A stretch of 64,000 nucleotides of DNA from Fodinicurvata sediminis DSM 21159 (GTDB taxonomy: Bacteria; Pseudomonadota; Alphaproteobacteria; Kiloniellales; DSM-21159): the NCBI RefSeq assembly GCF_000420625.1, contig NZ_ATVH01000014.1, positions 62,001-126,000 on the forward strand. The letters are read 5' to 3'. Below, one piece after another: positions 33,963-44,528 of the stretch. The first letter of the stretch is position 1, and every line of letters starts with the position of its first letter. The notes beneath the pieces are model-generated. The model did no database searches and was not told the origin of the DNA. It was given only the letters and a program-made list of their open reading frames with translations. Made by a program: the position numbers and the translations under genes.

Positions 33963-34277
33963 ATGAAGTTCAGACCGCTTCATGACCGCGTGGTGGTTCG
34001 GCGCATCGAGGAAAACGAGCGTACCGCCGGCGGCATTATCATTCCGGATACGGCCAAGGAAAAGCCGATGCAGGGCGAAGTCGTCGCCGTCGGACCCGGT
34101 GCGCGCAATGACAAGGGCGACCTCGTCGCCCTGGATCTAAAGGAAGGCGATCGAATCATTTTCGGCAAATGGTCCGGCACCGAAGTCAAGATCGACGGTG
34201 AAGACCTGCTGATCATGAAGGAATCCGACATCATGGGCATCCTCGAGGGCAAAAAAGCCTCGAAGAAGGCCGCTTAA
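33963..34277 (+). CDS. groES: Co-chaperonin GroES
   Basis: A 104-residue co-chaperonin with the standard start [16 protein letters not shown], the mobile loop [15 protein letters not shown], and C-terminal YE-like [15 protein letters not shown]. The true start is ATG 33963 after GGGAGGACG, although the frame extends a few codons upstream. It caps GroEL and is transcribed with it from the CIRCE-regulated promoter. A run of Lys/Ala residues ends the protein, which is common in this family. Confidence 0.97.
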   Translation: MKFRPLHDRVVVRRIEENERTAGGIIIPDTAKEKPMQGEVVAVGPGARNDKGDLVALDLKEGDRIIFGKWSGTEVKIDGEDLLIMKESDIMGILEGKKASKKAA

Positions 34278-35930
<1,653 letters not shown>

Positions 35931-35959
35931 GCGGGTTGCCAACCTGAAAAGAAGCTACG

Positions 35960-35990
35960 GGCCGGCATGGCAACATGCCGGCCTTTTCTT
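35960..35990 (+). terminator. Rho-independent terminator of groESL
   Basis: A ten-base GC-rich stem, GGCCGGCATG (35960-35969) with CATGCCGGCC (35974-35983), has a four-base loop and is followed by TTTTCTT. It lies 29 bases past the groEL stop. Confidence 0.9.
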
Positions 35991-36062
35991 TGGCGTTGGA
36001 AGTTGCCCTCTTCAGCCCCAATATCCGGAGTCAAATGCACCTTTCAGCAAGGATGATATGAC

Positions 36063-36467
36063 ATGACAGCCGAAAAGCAGAGCGACCAATTCGACCTTTC
36101 CCATCTGACCCCCGAACAGCGGGAAGTCACCCAGAACGAGGGAACGGAACGCCCCTTCACGGGCGCACTCTACAACGAGAAGCGTCTAGGAACTTACACC
36201 TGCATTGTCTGTGGAACACCGCTGTTTTCCTCGCAGCACAAGTTCGAGAGCGGAACAGGCTGGCCGTCGTTCTGGCAACCGATCAGCGATGACGCTGTCG
36301 GCACCAAGGAGGACCGCAAACTCTGGATGAGCCGTACCGAAGCGCACTGCACGAACTGCGGCGCCCATCAGGGGCATGTTTTCCCAGATGGTCCCGAGCC
36401 CACCGGGTTACGCTACTGCATCAACTCCGCCGCCCTGGACTTCATCCCTGAAGCACAGGAGGACTGA
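36063..36467 (+). CDS. msrB: Peptide-methionine (R)-S-oxide reductase MsrB
   Basis: A 134-residue repair enzyme that reduces the R-epimer of methionine sulfoxide in proteins. The structural zinc cysteines appear as CIVC and CTNC, SGTGWPSFW forms the active-site wall, and RYCINSAAL carries the catalytic Cys. The N-terminus is cytosolic with no signal peptide. It is four bases before the next SDR gene, so co-transcription is likely. Confidence 0.95.
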   Translation: MTAEKQSDQFDLSHLTPEQREVTQNEGTERPFTGALYNEKRLGTYTCIVCGTPLFSSQHKFESGTGWPSFWQPISDDAVGTKEDRKLWMSRTEAHCTNCGAHQGHVFPDGPEPTGLRYCINSAALDFIPEAQED

Positions 36468-36471
36468 GTCC

Positions 36472-37239
36472 ATGAGTGGCGCCGAAAGGCACCAAGACAG
36501 TTATCCGAAAAATGCTCTGGTGACAGGTGCAGGCCAGCGACTCGGACAGGCCATGGCTCTGGAATTGGCCGCCCGTGGATATCGCGTTGGCCTGCACTAC
36601 AACAGCTCCCGTCAAGCCACCGAGAGAACCGCCGAGGACATCCGCCGCAACGGTGGAGAGGCCATTCTGTTCCAGGCTGACCTGTCCCTGGAAGAGGAAA
36701 CAGTTCAACTGGTCGAGGACGTGGATCGTGAACTCGGACCTCTCGGGGTGCTGGTCAACAATGCGGCTACCTTCGTGCGCGATGAATGGGACGACACGAC
36801 TCGAGACAGCTGGGACCTCCACATGGAGCCCAATCTGAGAGCACCCTTCATCCTGACCCAGGCCATGGCCCGCAACCTGCCCAATGACAGCGGCGGTCTG
36901 GTCATCAATCTGCTGGACCAGCGAGTCTGGAACCTGACTCCCCACTTCATCAGCTACACACTCAGCAAGAGCGGCCTCTGGACCCTGACCCGAACCCTGG
37001 CCCTGTCCTTGGCGCCACGAATTCGGGTCAACGCGATCGGCCCTGGACCGACCCTTCCCAGCCCCAACCAGACCCAGGCGCAATTCGATGCCCAGGTCCG
37101 AAAAGTCCCCCTGCGTCGGGGCCCCGACATGGACGAAGTGAGGAACACGCTGGCTTTCCTGCTGGGTGCCGGTTCGGTAACCGGGCAGATGATCGCACTC
37201 GATGGCGGACAGCACCTCGGTTGGGGGCAAGTGAACTGA
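36472..37239 (+). CDS. SDR oxidoreductase, pteridine-reductase-like (FolM type)
   Basis: A 255-residue short-chain dehydrogenase: TGAGQRLGQAMALEL for cofactor binding, VNNAATFVRD, and YTLSKSGLWTLTRTLA with the catalytic Tyr/Lys. The catalytic Ser position reads LLDQR, i.e. Asp/Gln, as in pteridine reductases rather than classical SDRs. VNAIGPGPTLPSPNQ also fits the FolM/pteridine reductase branch, so dihydrofolate or dihydromonapterin reduction is the likeliest activity. It follows msrB closely. The start is ATG 36472. Confidence 0.85.
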   Translation: MSGAERHQDSYPKNALVTGAGQRLGQAMALELAARGYRVGLHYNSSRQATERTAEDIRRNGGEAILFQADLSLEEETVQLVEDVDRELGPLGVLVNNAATFVRDEWDDTTRDSWDLHMEPNLRAPFILTQAMARNLPNDSGGLVINLLDQRVWNLTPHFISYTLSKSGLWTLTRTLALSLAPRIRVNAIGPGPTLPSPNQTQAQFDAQVRKVPLRRGPDMDEVRNTLAFLLGAGSVTGQMIALDGGQHLGWGQVN

Positions 37240-37611
37240 CTTTGTCGCTTGACTCACCGAAAGTTTTGCACATCGCCCAAGGAAACCAGGCGGTATCCCG
37301 TTTGAGCTTAATATTCTTCCTAAGTGACAGTTTCATGAAGATTGACAAAGGAAATAATTTTTAAAATCAATAAGTTAATATTGTGACTAAAAAATAGGCA
37401 ATCTATAGAAAGTCTTGATTCTCTTGGGCCTCAGCTTTGACAAGACGAAGATAACCACAGAGTTATCCACAGATTTCGTGGATAGCGCCCGCAAGCCCCG
37501 AGATTCCGCCCGATTCCAAAAAATCGGGCCTGTGAAGGCTTGCAGGACTCCAACCGTCGGTCCCAATTAGAACGGACCGAAAGGCATTCTGGAACCCGGA
37601 TCCGACCATTC
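37240..37611. other. 372-base gene-free gap before uvrC
   Basis: The only gap above 300 bases. The part around 37,300-37,400 is strongly AT-rich (runs such as AATAATTTTTAAAATC), quite unlike the rest of the window. DnaA-box-like sites follow at 37,451-37,483. No tRNA, terminator hairpin or small ORF with convincing codon use was found. It probably carries the uvrC promoter, but I see no clear -35/-10 pair or SOS box. Confidence 0.7.
37451..37485. promoter_or_regulatory. Cluster of DnaA-box-like sequences before uvrC
   Basis: TTATCCACA at 37463-37471 is a perfect match to the DnaA box. ATAACCACA immediately upstream (three bases away) matches it at seven of nine positions, and CGTGGATAG just after, read on the other strand as CTATCCACG, also matches at seven. 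They adjoin an AT-rich tract. This could be a DnaA-regulated promoter element, or an origin-like region, although neighbouring genes give no support for an origin. Confidence 0.5.
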
Positions 37612-39630
37612 ATGGCAAAGGCAAAAGGCAACCGACGTATCAAGGACCCCTCGGCCGGTGGGAAGCGTGCACCGCAGTTCCATGACGACGCCTCCGAATC
37701 ACTGGGTATTACTGGAGCGACTCCGGGGCTGGCCGAAGCGGGCATGTCATTCGAAGGTCAGGCCCAAGCCGAAGGTGAAGCCTCCCTGACCCAAGGCGTC
37801 GCAGTGCTGGAAAAGGCCGTGAAGACGCTGCCGGAAAGTCCCGGTGTCTATCGCATGCTCAACCGACGCAATGATGTGCTCTATGTGGGCAAGGCAAAGA
37901 ATCTGCGCAAGCGGGTCTACAACTACACCCAGATTGCTAAGCAGCCGCGGCGCCTGCAGCGCATGATCGCCGAAACCTGCGGACTGGAGATCGTGCGCAC
38001 CAACAGCGAGGTCGAGGCCCTGCTGCTGGAAAGCAACCTGATCAAGCGCTTCATGCCGCGTTACAATGTGCTGCTGCGCGACGACAAGTCCTTCCCCTAT
38101 ATCTATCTTGGCAGCGATCACGATTACCCGCGCCTGACCAAGCATCGCGGTGCCCATGAACGCGAAGGCAACTATTATGGACCCTTTGCGTCAGCAGGCG
38201 CCGTCAATCGCACTCTGACCGCACTGGAAAAGGCCTTCCTGCTGCGCTCCTGCTCCGACCACGTCTTTGCCAATCGGACACGCCCCTGCCTGCTGTATCA
38301 GATCAAGCGCTGCTCGGCCCCCTGTGTCGGCCGTATCAGCCAGGAGGACTACGCACAGCTGGTCCAGGCGGCCCAGGACTTCCTCTCCGGCAAGGACAGC
38401 GCCATCCAGGGTGAATTTGCCCAGCTCATGCAGCAGGCCTCGGAGAATCTGGATTTCGAGACGGCGGCCCGCTACCGCGACAGGATTCGCGCCCTGGCTC
38501 ACATCCAGTCCAACCAGGATGTGAATGTGGAAGGCGTAAATGATGCCGATGTCATAGCCCTGCACCAGGAAGGCGGCCAAAGCTGCCTGCAGGTCTTCTT
38601 CTTCCGGGCGGGACGCAATTACGGCAATCGCTCCTATTTTCCGGGCCACGACAGCAACCTGGACCCGACAGAGGTGCTGGGCGCGTTCCTGGCCCAGTTC
38701 TATGACAACAAGCCTGTGCCCGCTCTGGTCCTCCTGAGCCACGAGCCCTCGGAGAAGGATCTTCTGCTGGAAGCGCTCGAGTTGCGCGCAAACCACCGCA
38801 TTCGCATGCAGGTGCCGCAACGCGGGGAAAAGCGCAAGCTGGTGGACACCGCCCTTTTGAATGCCCGCGAGGCCCTGTCACGCCGCCAGGCCGACATCAC
38901 CGCCCAGAGCCTGCGCATGGAAGAACTGGCGCGGCTGCTCGATCTCGATGCCCCGCCCGAACGCATCGAGGTCTATGACAACAGCCATATCCAGGGCAGC
39001 AATCCCTATGGCGTGATGATCGTGGCGGGCCCCGAAGGCTTTCGCAAGAACGCCTATCGAAAGTTCTCCATTCGCACGCTGAAGGACAAGGACAGCGTCG
39101 GCGACGACTACGCCATGATGCGCGAAGTCCTGACACGGCGCTTTTCCCGCGCCATCAAGGAAGACCCCGACCGCGAGGGCGGACAGTGGCCGGATCTGGT
39201 CCTTCTAGATGGAGGGCGCGGTCAATTGGGCGTGGCCGAAGAGGTCTTCGCCGAACTGGGCATCGAGGATATGCCCGTGGCGGGTGTGGCAAAGGGGCCC
39301 GACCGGGATGCAGGACGGGAACGTATTTTCCTACCGGGCCGCGCACCTTTCCTGCTGACGCCGGATACACCGCTGCTGCATTATATCCAGCGCCTGCGCG
39401 ACGAAGCTCATCGCTTCGCCATCGGCACCCACCGTGCCGGCAGAAGCAAGAGCCGCCTGACCTCAAGCCTGGATGATATTCCGGGGATCGGGGCCAAACG
39501 CAAGAAGGCCCTGCTGCTCCACTTCGGCTCGGCCAGAGCAGTGGAACAGGCAGCCCTGACCGATCTTGAAGCCGTGGAAGGAATCAGTCATGCCGTTGCC
39601 CGAAAGATCCATGAGCATTTTCATGCATGA
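37612..39630 (+). CDS. uvrC: Excinuclease ABC subunit UvrC
   Basis: A 672-residue nucleotide-excision-repair nuclease. The GIY-YIG domain begins at about residue 74 (LPESPGVYRML ... VLYVGKAKNLRKRV). The UVR region FETAARYRDRIRAL binds UvrB. The RNase H-like nuclease domain has EVYDNSHIQGS and LVLLDGGRGQL. Helix-hairpin-helix motifs (DDIPGIGAKRKKALL, DLEAVEGISHAVARKI) close the protein. It makes the 3' and 5' incisions at damaged DNA. An N-terminal extension of about 65 residues precedes the nuclease domain. ATG 37612 is chosen, and ATG 37744 is a possible alternative. Confidence 0.96.
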   Translation: MAKAKGNRRIKDPSAGGKRAPQFHDDASESLGITGATPGLAEAGMSFEGQAQAEGEASLTQGVAVLEKAVKTLPESPGVYRMLNRRNDVLYVGKAKNLRKRVYNYTQIAKQPRRLQRMIAETCGLEIVRTNSEVEALLLESNLIKRFMPRYNVLLRDDKSFPYIYLGSDHDYPRLTKHRGAHEREGNYYGPFASAGAVNRTLTALEKAFLLRSCSDHVFANRTRPCLLYQIKRCSAPCVGRISQEDYAQLVQAAQDFLSGKDSAIQGEFAQLMQQASENLDFETAARYRDRIRALAHIQSNQDVNVEGVNDADVIALHQEGGQSCLQVFFFRAGRNYGNRSYFPGHDSNLDPTEVLGAFLAQFYDNKPVPALVLLSHEPSEKDLLLEALELRANHRIRMQVPQRGEKRKLVDTALLNAREALSRRQADITAQSLRMEELARLLDLDAPPERIEVYDNSHIQGSNPYGVMIVAGPEGFRKNAYRKFSIRTLKDKDSVGDDYAMMREVLTRRFSRAIKEDPDREGGQWPDLVLLDGGRGQLGVAEEVFAELGIEDMPVAGVAKGPDRDAGRERIFLPGRAPFLLTPDTPLLHYIQRLRDEAHRFAIGTHRAGRSKSRLTSSLDDIPGIGAKRKKALLLHFGSARAVEQAALTDLEAVEGISHAVARKIHEHFHA

Positions 39631-39706
39631 CCACAGCCGTCATTTTGCGTATTAAGGCAGAGGAACGCCACGCAGCGCCCCGGTTCCCAAGCAGAGCGGA
39701 GACTTC

Positions 39707-40264
39707 ATGCTGACCAGCCTGCCCAATCTCCTGACCCTGGGACGAATCCTGGCCATTCCCGCTCTCATCATCCTGCTCTATGTGAACGAGCCAGGTACGC
39801 GCTGGGCTGCGCTGCTGCTGTACATCCTGGCCTGCGTGACCGACTGGCTGGACGGCAAGCTGGCCCGTTCCATGGGCGAGGTCTCACCGCTCGGACGATT
39901 CCTGGATCCCATTGCCGACAAGCTGCTGATTGCATCGATCATCATCATGCTGGTGGCACTTGGCGACATCAGCGATTTGTCTCTTCTGGCCGCAATCATC
40001 ATCCTCTGCCGTGAGATCCTGGTCTCGGGCCTGCGCGAATACCTGGCCGAGCTGCGTGTGCCCATGCCGGTCAGCCGGCTGGCCAAGTGGAAGACCATGG
40101 TCCAGATGACGGCACTGGGTGTCCTGGTATTGGGCCCGGCCGGACCGCCCCTGCTGATGCTCCCTGTGGTAGGCGACCTCTTGCTGTGGATTGCGGCTGC
40201 GCTGACCCTGATCACGGGATATGATTACCTCATGCGAGGAATCGCTCACATGAAAGCGCATTGA
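39707..40264 (+). CDS. pgsA: CDP-diacylglycerol-glycerol-3-phosphate 3-phosphatidyltransferase PgsA
   Basis: A 185-residue inner-membrane enzyme that makes phosphatidylglycerol phosphate. The CDP-alcohol phosphotransferase signature is complete in DWLDGKLARS followed by GRFLDPIADK (DGxxAR...GxxxDxxxD). Several hydrophobic segments follow. It lies 76 bases after uvrC and 15 before mobB, an order common in alphaproteobacteria. Confidence 0.95.
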   Translation: MLTSLPNLLTLGRILAIPALIILLYVNEPGTRWAALLLYILACVTDWLDGKLARSMGEVSPLGRFLDPIADKLLIASIIIMLVALGDISDLSLLAAIIILCREILVSGLREYLAELRVPMPVSRLAKWKTMVQMTALGVLVLGPAGPPLLMLPVVGDLLLWIAAALTLITGYDYLMRGIAHMKAH

Positions 40265-40279
40265 GGCAAGACGGACAGG

Positions 40280-40840
40280 ATGTCGTGTGAGAAGAAGCTA
40301 ATCGGACTGGCGGGCTGGAGCGGCAGTGGCAAGACAACGCTGCTTTCGAAGCTTCTGCCCGAATTGACGAAGCGTGGCCACAGGGTGTCCACGATCAAGC
40401 ATGCCCATCACAAGTTCGATGTGGACAAGCCGGGCAAGGACTCCTGGGTCCATCGCCAGTCAGGCGCCAGCGAAGTGCTGATCTCCTCGAGCCAGCGCTG
40501 GGCCTTGATGCATGAACTGCGCGATGAACCCGAGGCCACGCTTGATTCTCTGCTGGCCCGGCTCTCACCGGTCGATCTGGTAATCGTCGAGGGTTTCAAG
40601 CGTGAGCCCCACGACAAGCTGGAAGTTTACCGCCCCGACCTCGGCAAGCCCATGCTGGCCGCTGAAGATCCCGACATCGTTGCCCTGCTGACCGACAAAG
40701 TGATCGACTCGGAAGGGCTGCACGTAGGTCCCCAGCGCCTCGACCTCAATGATATTCCGGCGATAGCGGACTTCATCGAGCGCCACTGCGGCCTGGAGAA
40801 CAAGTTGAAACGGGAAAGCCTTCATGGCCCAGCTGAGTGA
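40280..40840 (+). CDS. mobB: Molybdopterin-guanine dinucleotide biosynthesis protein MobB
   Basis: A 186-residue P-loop protein: GWSGSGKTTLLSKLLP, then a switch-like STIKHAHHKFDVDKPGKD and VIVEGFKREPHDKLEVYR. It is a GTP-binding helper of MobA in attaching GMP to molybdopterin. moeA starts within its last codons, so the genes are translationally coupled. Confidence 0.93.
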   Translation: MSCEKKLIGLAGWSGSGKTTLLSKLLPELTKRGHRVSTIKHAHHKFDVDKPGKDSWVHRQSGASEVLISSSQRWALMHELRDEPEATLDSLLARLSPVDLVIVEGFKREPHDKLEVYRPDLGKPMLAAEDPDIVALLTDKVIDSEGLHVGPQRLDLNDIPAIADFIERHCGLENKLKRESLHGPAE

Positions 40841-42086
40841 CGACTGCTTTGCACACGGCGGGCCGCTCATGCGCTTCGACAGCGCGCTTGAGTTGCTCAC
40901 CCAGCGCCTGGCAACGGTCACCGAAACCGAATCCTTGCCGCTGCAGCAGACCCTGGGACGCATCCTTCGCCAGGACCTTGTTTCTCCCCTGGACGTACCG
41001 CCAGGCGACAACTCGGCCGTCGACGGTTATGCCCTGCGTCATCAGGACCTGGACTCAAGTCAGGACACCCGTTTGCGACTGGCCGGGCGCGCCGCGGCTG
41101 GGCACCCCTGGCAGCAGGAGGTCCAGCCCGGCACAGCGGTGCGCATCTTTACCGGCGCTCCCATGCCACCGGGCGCCGATACCGTCATGATGCAGGAGGA
41201 CTGCAAGGAAGAGAATGGCTGGGTTGAAGTCCGCCCCGGCATCAAGCCAGGTGCCAACCGCCGCCTGAGCGGAGAGGACATCAGGACAGGCACGACAGTT
41301 CTGCCGGCCGGGCGCAGGCTGAGCGCCGTCGATCTGGGCCAGGCCGCTGCCATAGGACAAAACGAACTTGTGGTTTCCCGCCCCTTGCGTGTTGGCCTGC
41401 TTTCGACGGGCGACGAACTTTGCGAGCCCGGCGAGACGCTTGCGCAAGGACAGATCTATGATTCGAACCGGCAGGTCCTGGCCGGCCTGCTGCAGAGCCT
41501 TGGCTGTGTGGTGACGGATCTGGGAATCCTGAAGGATGAACGTACATCGCTGGCGAAATCCCTGGAAAGCACAGCTGCACAGCACGATCTGATCGTGACC
41601 TCGGGCGGTGTTTCCGGCGGCGAAGAGGATCACGTGAAGCAGGCTGTCGAGCAGGCAGGCGGCCAACTGCATTTCTGGCGCCTTGCCATCAAGCCAGGCC
41701 GGCCGGTGGCCCTTGGGCAGATCGCACGTGTGCCCGTGATCGGCCTGCCCGGAAACCCGGCAGCGGTTGTGGTGACTTTCCTGCAGCTGGCGCGCCCCCT
41801 GATCCTGCAGCTCATGGGGGGACCCCCCCAGCGCCCGCCGCAGTTTCCTGTCACGGCCAATTTCTCCCATCGCAAGAAGAAGGACAGGCGGGAGTGGCTG
41901 CGCGTACACATAACCCATGACCAGAACGGCTTTCCCATGGCCGAGAAGTTCGCGCGCGATGGTGCCGGAATCCTCAGTTCGCTTGCCGAAACCGACGGCC
42001 TGGCTGAACTGCCGGAAGACTTGACCAATCTGGAACCCGGGACCACGCTGTTCTATACACCTTACAGTGCGCTCTTCCACGGTTGA
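40824..42086 (+). CDS. moeA: Molybdopterin molybdenumtransferase MoeA
   Basis: A 420-residue enzyme that inserts molybdenum into adenylylated molybdopterin. The start MAQLSDDCF resembles other alphaproteobacterial MoeA proteins. Family stretches include PPGDNSAVDGYALR, TGAPMPPGADTVMMQED, STGDELCEPGE, TSGGVSGGEEDHVK and GLPGNPAAVVVTF. It overlaps mobB by 17 bases at the front and is followed 20 bases later by the moaD start. Confidence 0.95.
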   Translation: MAQLSDDCFAHGGPLMRFDSALELLTQRLATVTETESLPLQQTLGRILRQDLVSPLDVPPGDNSAVDGYALRHQDLDSSQDTRLRLAGRAAAGHPWQQEVQPGTAVRIFTGAPMPPGADTVMMQEDCKEENGWVEVRPGIKPGANRRLSGEDIRTGTTVLPAGRRLSAVDLGQAAAIGQNELVVSRPLRVGLLSTGDELCEPGETLAQGQIYDSNRQVLAGLLQSLGCVVTDLGILKDERTSLAKSLESTAAQHDLIVTSGGVSGGEEDHVKQAVEQAGGQLHFWRLAIKPGRPVALGQIARVPVIGLPGNPAAVVVTFLQLARPLILQLMGGPPQRPPQFPVTANFSHRKKKDRREWLRVHITHDQNGFPMAEKFARDGAGILSSLAETDGLAELPEDLTNLEPGTTLFYTPYSALFHG

Positions 42087-42106
42087 ACGGCACAAGGGAT
42101 CTCGGC

Positions 42107-42358
42107 GTGAAACTGCTATATTTTGCCTGGCTGAAGAACAAGATCGGGGCCGACAGCGAAGAGGTCACACCTCCGAAAGAGGTGGTTGACGTCGCCAGTC
42201 TGCTGGAGTGGCTGCATGGCCAGGGCCCTGCCTACGCCGAGGCGCTGGGGGACCGCCGGCGTATTCGCGTTGCCGTGAACCAGGAATATGCTCGTCCCGA
42301 CACGCCCCTGACCGAGGGCGATGAGGTGGCGCTTTTCCCGCCCGTCACCGGGGGCTAG
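42107..42358 (+). CDS. moaD: Molybdopterin synthase small subunit MoaD
   Basis: An 83-residue ubiquitin-fold sulfur carrier. The C-terminal VTGG ends with the Gly-Gly that becomes thiocarboxylated and donates sulfur to precursor Z. GTG 42107 (VKLLYFAWLKNKIG) is the best start, with AAGGGA about 8 bases before it; the frame continues eight codons further upstream. It is paired with moaE, five bases downstream. Confidence 0.92.
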   Translation: MKLLYFAWLKNKIGADSEEVTPPKEVVDVASLLEWLHGQGPAYAEALGDRRRIRVAVNQEYARPDTPLTEGDEVALFPPVTGG

Positions 42359-42363
42359 CATCC

Positions 42364-42819
42364 ATGACGGTACGGATCCAGGAAGAGGATTTCGATCCGG
42401 GGAGTGAACTCGAGAAGCTGACAGGCGGGCAAACCGCCATTGGCGGAGTGACCTCGTTCATCGGATTGGTACGCGACATGGCCGGGGATCAGCCCGTCAC
42501 AGGGATGACCCTGGAACATTACCCCGGCATGACGGAAAAGATGCTGGAACGCATCGAGGCCGAAGCCCACGAACGCTGGCCCCTGAATGCCAGTCTCATC
42601 ATTCACAGAGTTGGCCCTCTCGAGGCCGGTGACCGCATCGTGATGGTGGCCACCGCCAGCGCCCATCGCCAGGCGACTTTCGACTCCTGCCATTTCCTGA
42701 TCGATTGGCTGAAGACCAAAGCCCCCTTCTGGAAGGCAGAGCGGACACGCGAAGGCCAGGAGCTCTGGGTGGAAGCCCGTGAAAGCGATGATGAGGCCAG
42801 CGAACGCTGGAACCGCTGA
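42364..42819 (+). CDS. moaE: Molybdopterin synthase catalytic subunit MoaE
   Basis: A 151-residue catalytic subunit. Conserved stretches include GGVTSFIGLVRDMAGD, LEHYPGMTEKML, IIHRVGPLEAGDRIV and SCHFLIDWLKTKAPFWKAE with active-site lysines. With MoaD it makes molybdopterin dithiolene. moaA, moaB and moaC are not in this window. A hairpin follows the stop. Confidence 0.95.
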   Translation: MTVRIQEEDFDPGSELEKLTGGQTAIGGVTSFIGLVRDMAGDQPVTGMTLEHYPGMTEKMLERIEAEAHERWPLNASLIIHRVGPLEAGDRIVMVATASAHRQATFDSCHFLIDWLKTKAPFWKAERTREGQELWVEARESDDEASERWNR

Positions 42820-42827
42820 AACAGGAA

Positions 42828-42854
42828 GCGGCGGATCCCGGAAGGATCCGCCGC
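42828..42854. terminator. Hairpin terminator between moaE and ilvE
   Basis: An 11-base perfect stem, GCGGCGGATCC (42828-42838) with GGATCCGCCGC (42844-42854), has a five-base loop, lies 8 bases after the moaE stop and is near the end of the convergent ilvE. The following T-run is weak, so termination is probable rather than certain. Confidence 0.65.
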
Positions 42855-42882
42855 ATGGATTTTCTGCTCGATGTGAGCCTGC

Positions 42883-43788
42883 TCAGGCTGCACTGGTGGA
42901 GGTCTGAGCCGCCATTCCGTGGGTCCGATTGACCAGGGCATCGTAGTCCTTCATCAGGTTCAACGTAATTTCCCCGGGCGTGAAGCTGTAGTTGTCGATT
43001 TCCTTGACCGGAGTCACTTCCACAGCGGTGCCGCAGATGAAGACCTCCTGGGTCTTGGCAAATTCTTCCGGCATGATCGCGCGTTCGATCACCTCGTAGC
43101 CACGCTGCCGCGCCAGATCGATGACGGTCTGACGCGTTATGCCGTTCAGGAAACAATCCGGTGTCGGCGTGTGCAGCTTGCCGTCCTGGACCAGGAAGAT
43201 ATTCGCTCCTGTGGCTTCGGCCACCTGCCCGCGCCAGTCCAGCATCAGGGCATCGTTGAAACCCTGCTGCTCGGCTTCGTGCTTGGACAGCGTGCAGATC
43301 ATGTAAAGACCGGCGGCCTTGGAATGCACGGGGGCTGTACGCGGATCCGGGCGCCGGTACTTGCCTTCGGTCATGCGGATACCTTCAAGGCGCGCTTCCG
43401 GCGAAAAGTAGGTCGGCCACTCCCAGGCTGCTATCGCCAGGTGGATGCGCGTTTTCTGAGCCGCCACGCCCATCATCTCGCTGCCGCGCCAGGCGACCGG
43501 ACGGATATACCCATCCGAGATGCCGTTGGCCTCCAGAACCTCAGCTGCAGCCGCGTCGATCTCCGCGACGCTGTAGGGAATTTCGAAGCCCATGATCTCG
43601 GCGGACTTGTGCAGACGCTGATGGTGTTCCGTCGCCTTGAAGATCTGGCCACCATAGGCCCTTTCGCCTTCGAAGATACAGCTTGCATAGTGCAGGCCAT
43701 GCGTCAGAACGTGTAGATTGGCGTCGCGCCAGGGCACCAGCGCGCCGTCGTACCAGATAAGACCGTCACGATCGTCGAAAGGAAGCAT
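42883..43788 (-). CDS. ilvE: Branched-chain amino acid aminotransferase IlvE
   Basis: A 301-residue class IV PLP enzyme for the last step of Leu/Ile/Val synthesis. The sequence contains LHYASCIFEGERAYGG, the PLP-lysine region PVHSKAAGLYMICTLSKHEA, EATGANIFLV and NGITRQTVIDLA. It is divergent from the MarR-type gene, with a 210-base gap that is modestly AT-rich near the MarR start. No leader-peptide attenuator was evident. Confidence 0.93.
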   Translation of the reverse strand: MLPFDDRDGLIWYDGALVPWRDANLHVLTHGLHYASCIFEGERAYGGQIFKATEHHQRLHKSAEIMGFEIPYSVAEIDAAAAEVLEANGISDGYIRPVAWRGSEMMGVAAQKTRIHLAIAAWEWPTYFSPEARLEGIRMTEGKYRRPDPRTAPVHSKAAGLYMICTLSKHEAEQQGFNDALMLDWRGQVAEATGANIFLVQDGKLHTPTPDCFLNGITRQTVIDLARQRGYEVIERAIMPEEFAKTQEVFICGTAVEVTPVKEIDNYSFTPGEITLNLMKDYDALVNRTHGMAAQTSTSAA

Positions 43789-43998
43789 GGAAAACTGGGG
43801 TCCTTAGGCCCTATAAAAGACAAGCAAACATGGGCTCCCCTCTTGGCGGGGGTGAAACACGTACAGACTCTGTTACAGGATGTTCCGCCGATGAAGTCAA
43901 GCGCAGCGGACCAAGGAATTTCCTGCTACACATAGATTTTGTTAGATTATGTCACCAATGACCTTGAACAGGTAACAACTTTAGCCAATTAAGTCAAT

Positions 43999-44511
43999 AT
44001 GACTGACGTAAAAACCGCAATCAATCCCCTTTTCCTGCGCGAGGAAGAACTGCGCCAGGCCATAGAGCTTCTGTTCTTCGCCTATCGCGATTCAACGGCC
44101 GAACCCGACCGGATCCTGGCCAAGTACAATTTTGGCAGGGCCCATCACCGCGTCATCTATTTCGTCGGTCGCAACCCCGACCTGCCGGTCAGCGAACTGC
44201 TGCGCATCCTCAAGATCACGAAGCAGAGTCTCTCCCGCGTTCTCAGCCAACTGGTGGAGGAGGGTTTCATCGAGCAGAAGCCGGGGCACCACGATCGGCG
44301 CCAGCGTTTGCTTCGCCTGACCGAAAAGGGACGCAACCTCGAACAGCAACTGAGCGAAGCGCAGCTGGCGCGCTTCGCGCACGCCTATCGTGCAGCGGGC
44401 GCGGAGTCCGTCGTCGGCTTCCGAACGGTCCTGCTCGGTCTGATCAACGAGGAAGACCGGAAACGCTTTCTGGCCGACCGTGATTCCCAGCGCCTTCCGG
44501 GCGAACACTGA
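43999..44511 (+). CDS. petP: MarR family transcriptional regulator (PetP-like)
   Basis: A 170-residue winged-helix regulator. NPDLPVSELLRILKITKQSLSR gives the recognition helix region and QKPGHHDRRQRLLRLTEKG is the wing. The MarR gene is directly followed by an OmpR-type response regulator, the order of petP-petR in Rhodobacter capsulatus and relatives, where the pair supports expression of cytochrome bc1. The symbol rests on that order and the family, not on function. It begins 17 bases before the response regulator. Confidence 0.75.
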   Translation: MTDVKTAINPLFLREEELRQAIELLFFAYRDSTAEPDRILAKYNFGRAHHRVIYFVGRNPDLPVSELLRILKITKQSLSRVLSQLVEEGFIEQKPGHHDRRQRLLRLTEKGRNLEQQLSEAQLARFAHAYRAAGAESVVGFRTVLLGLINEEDRKRFLADRDSQRLPGEH

Positions 44512-44528
44512 CAGCATCTCTTGAATTC

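Noticed and set aside
37240-37611. Chromosomal replication origin
   Set aside because: There is an AT-rich tract and DnaA boxes, but no dnaA, hemE, parAB, or gidA nearby, no strand-orientation switch, and only one perfect box. It is kept as an observation.
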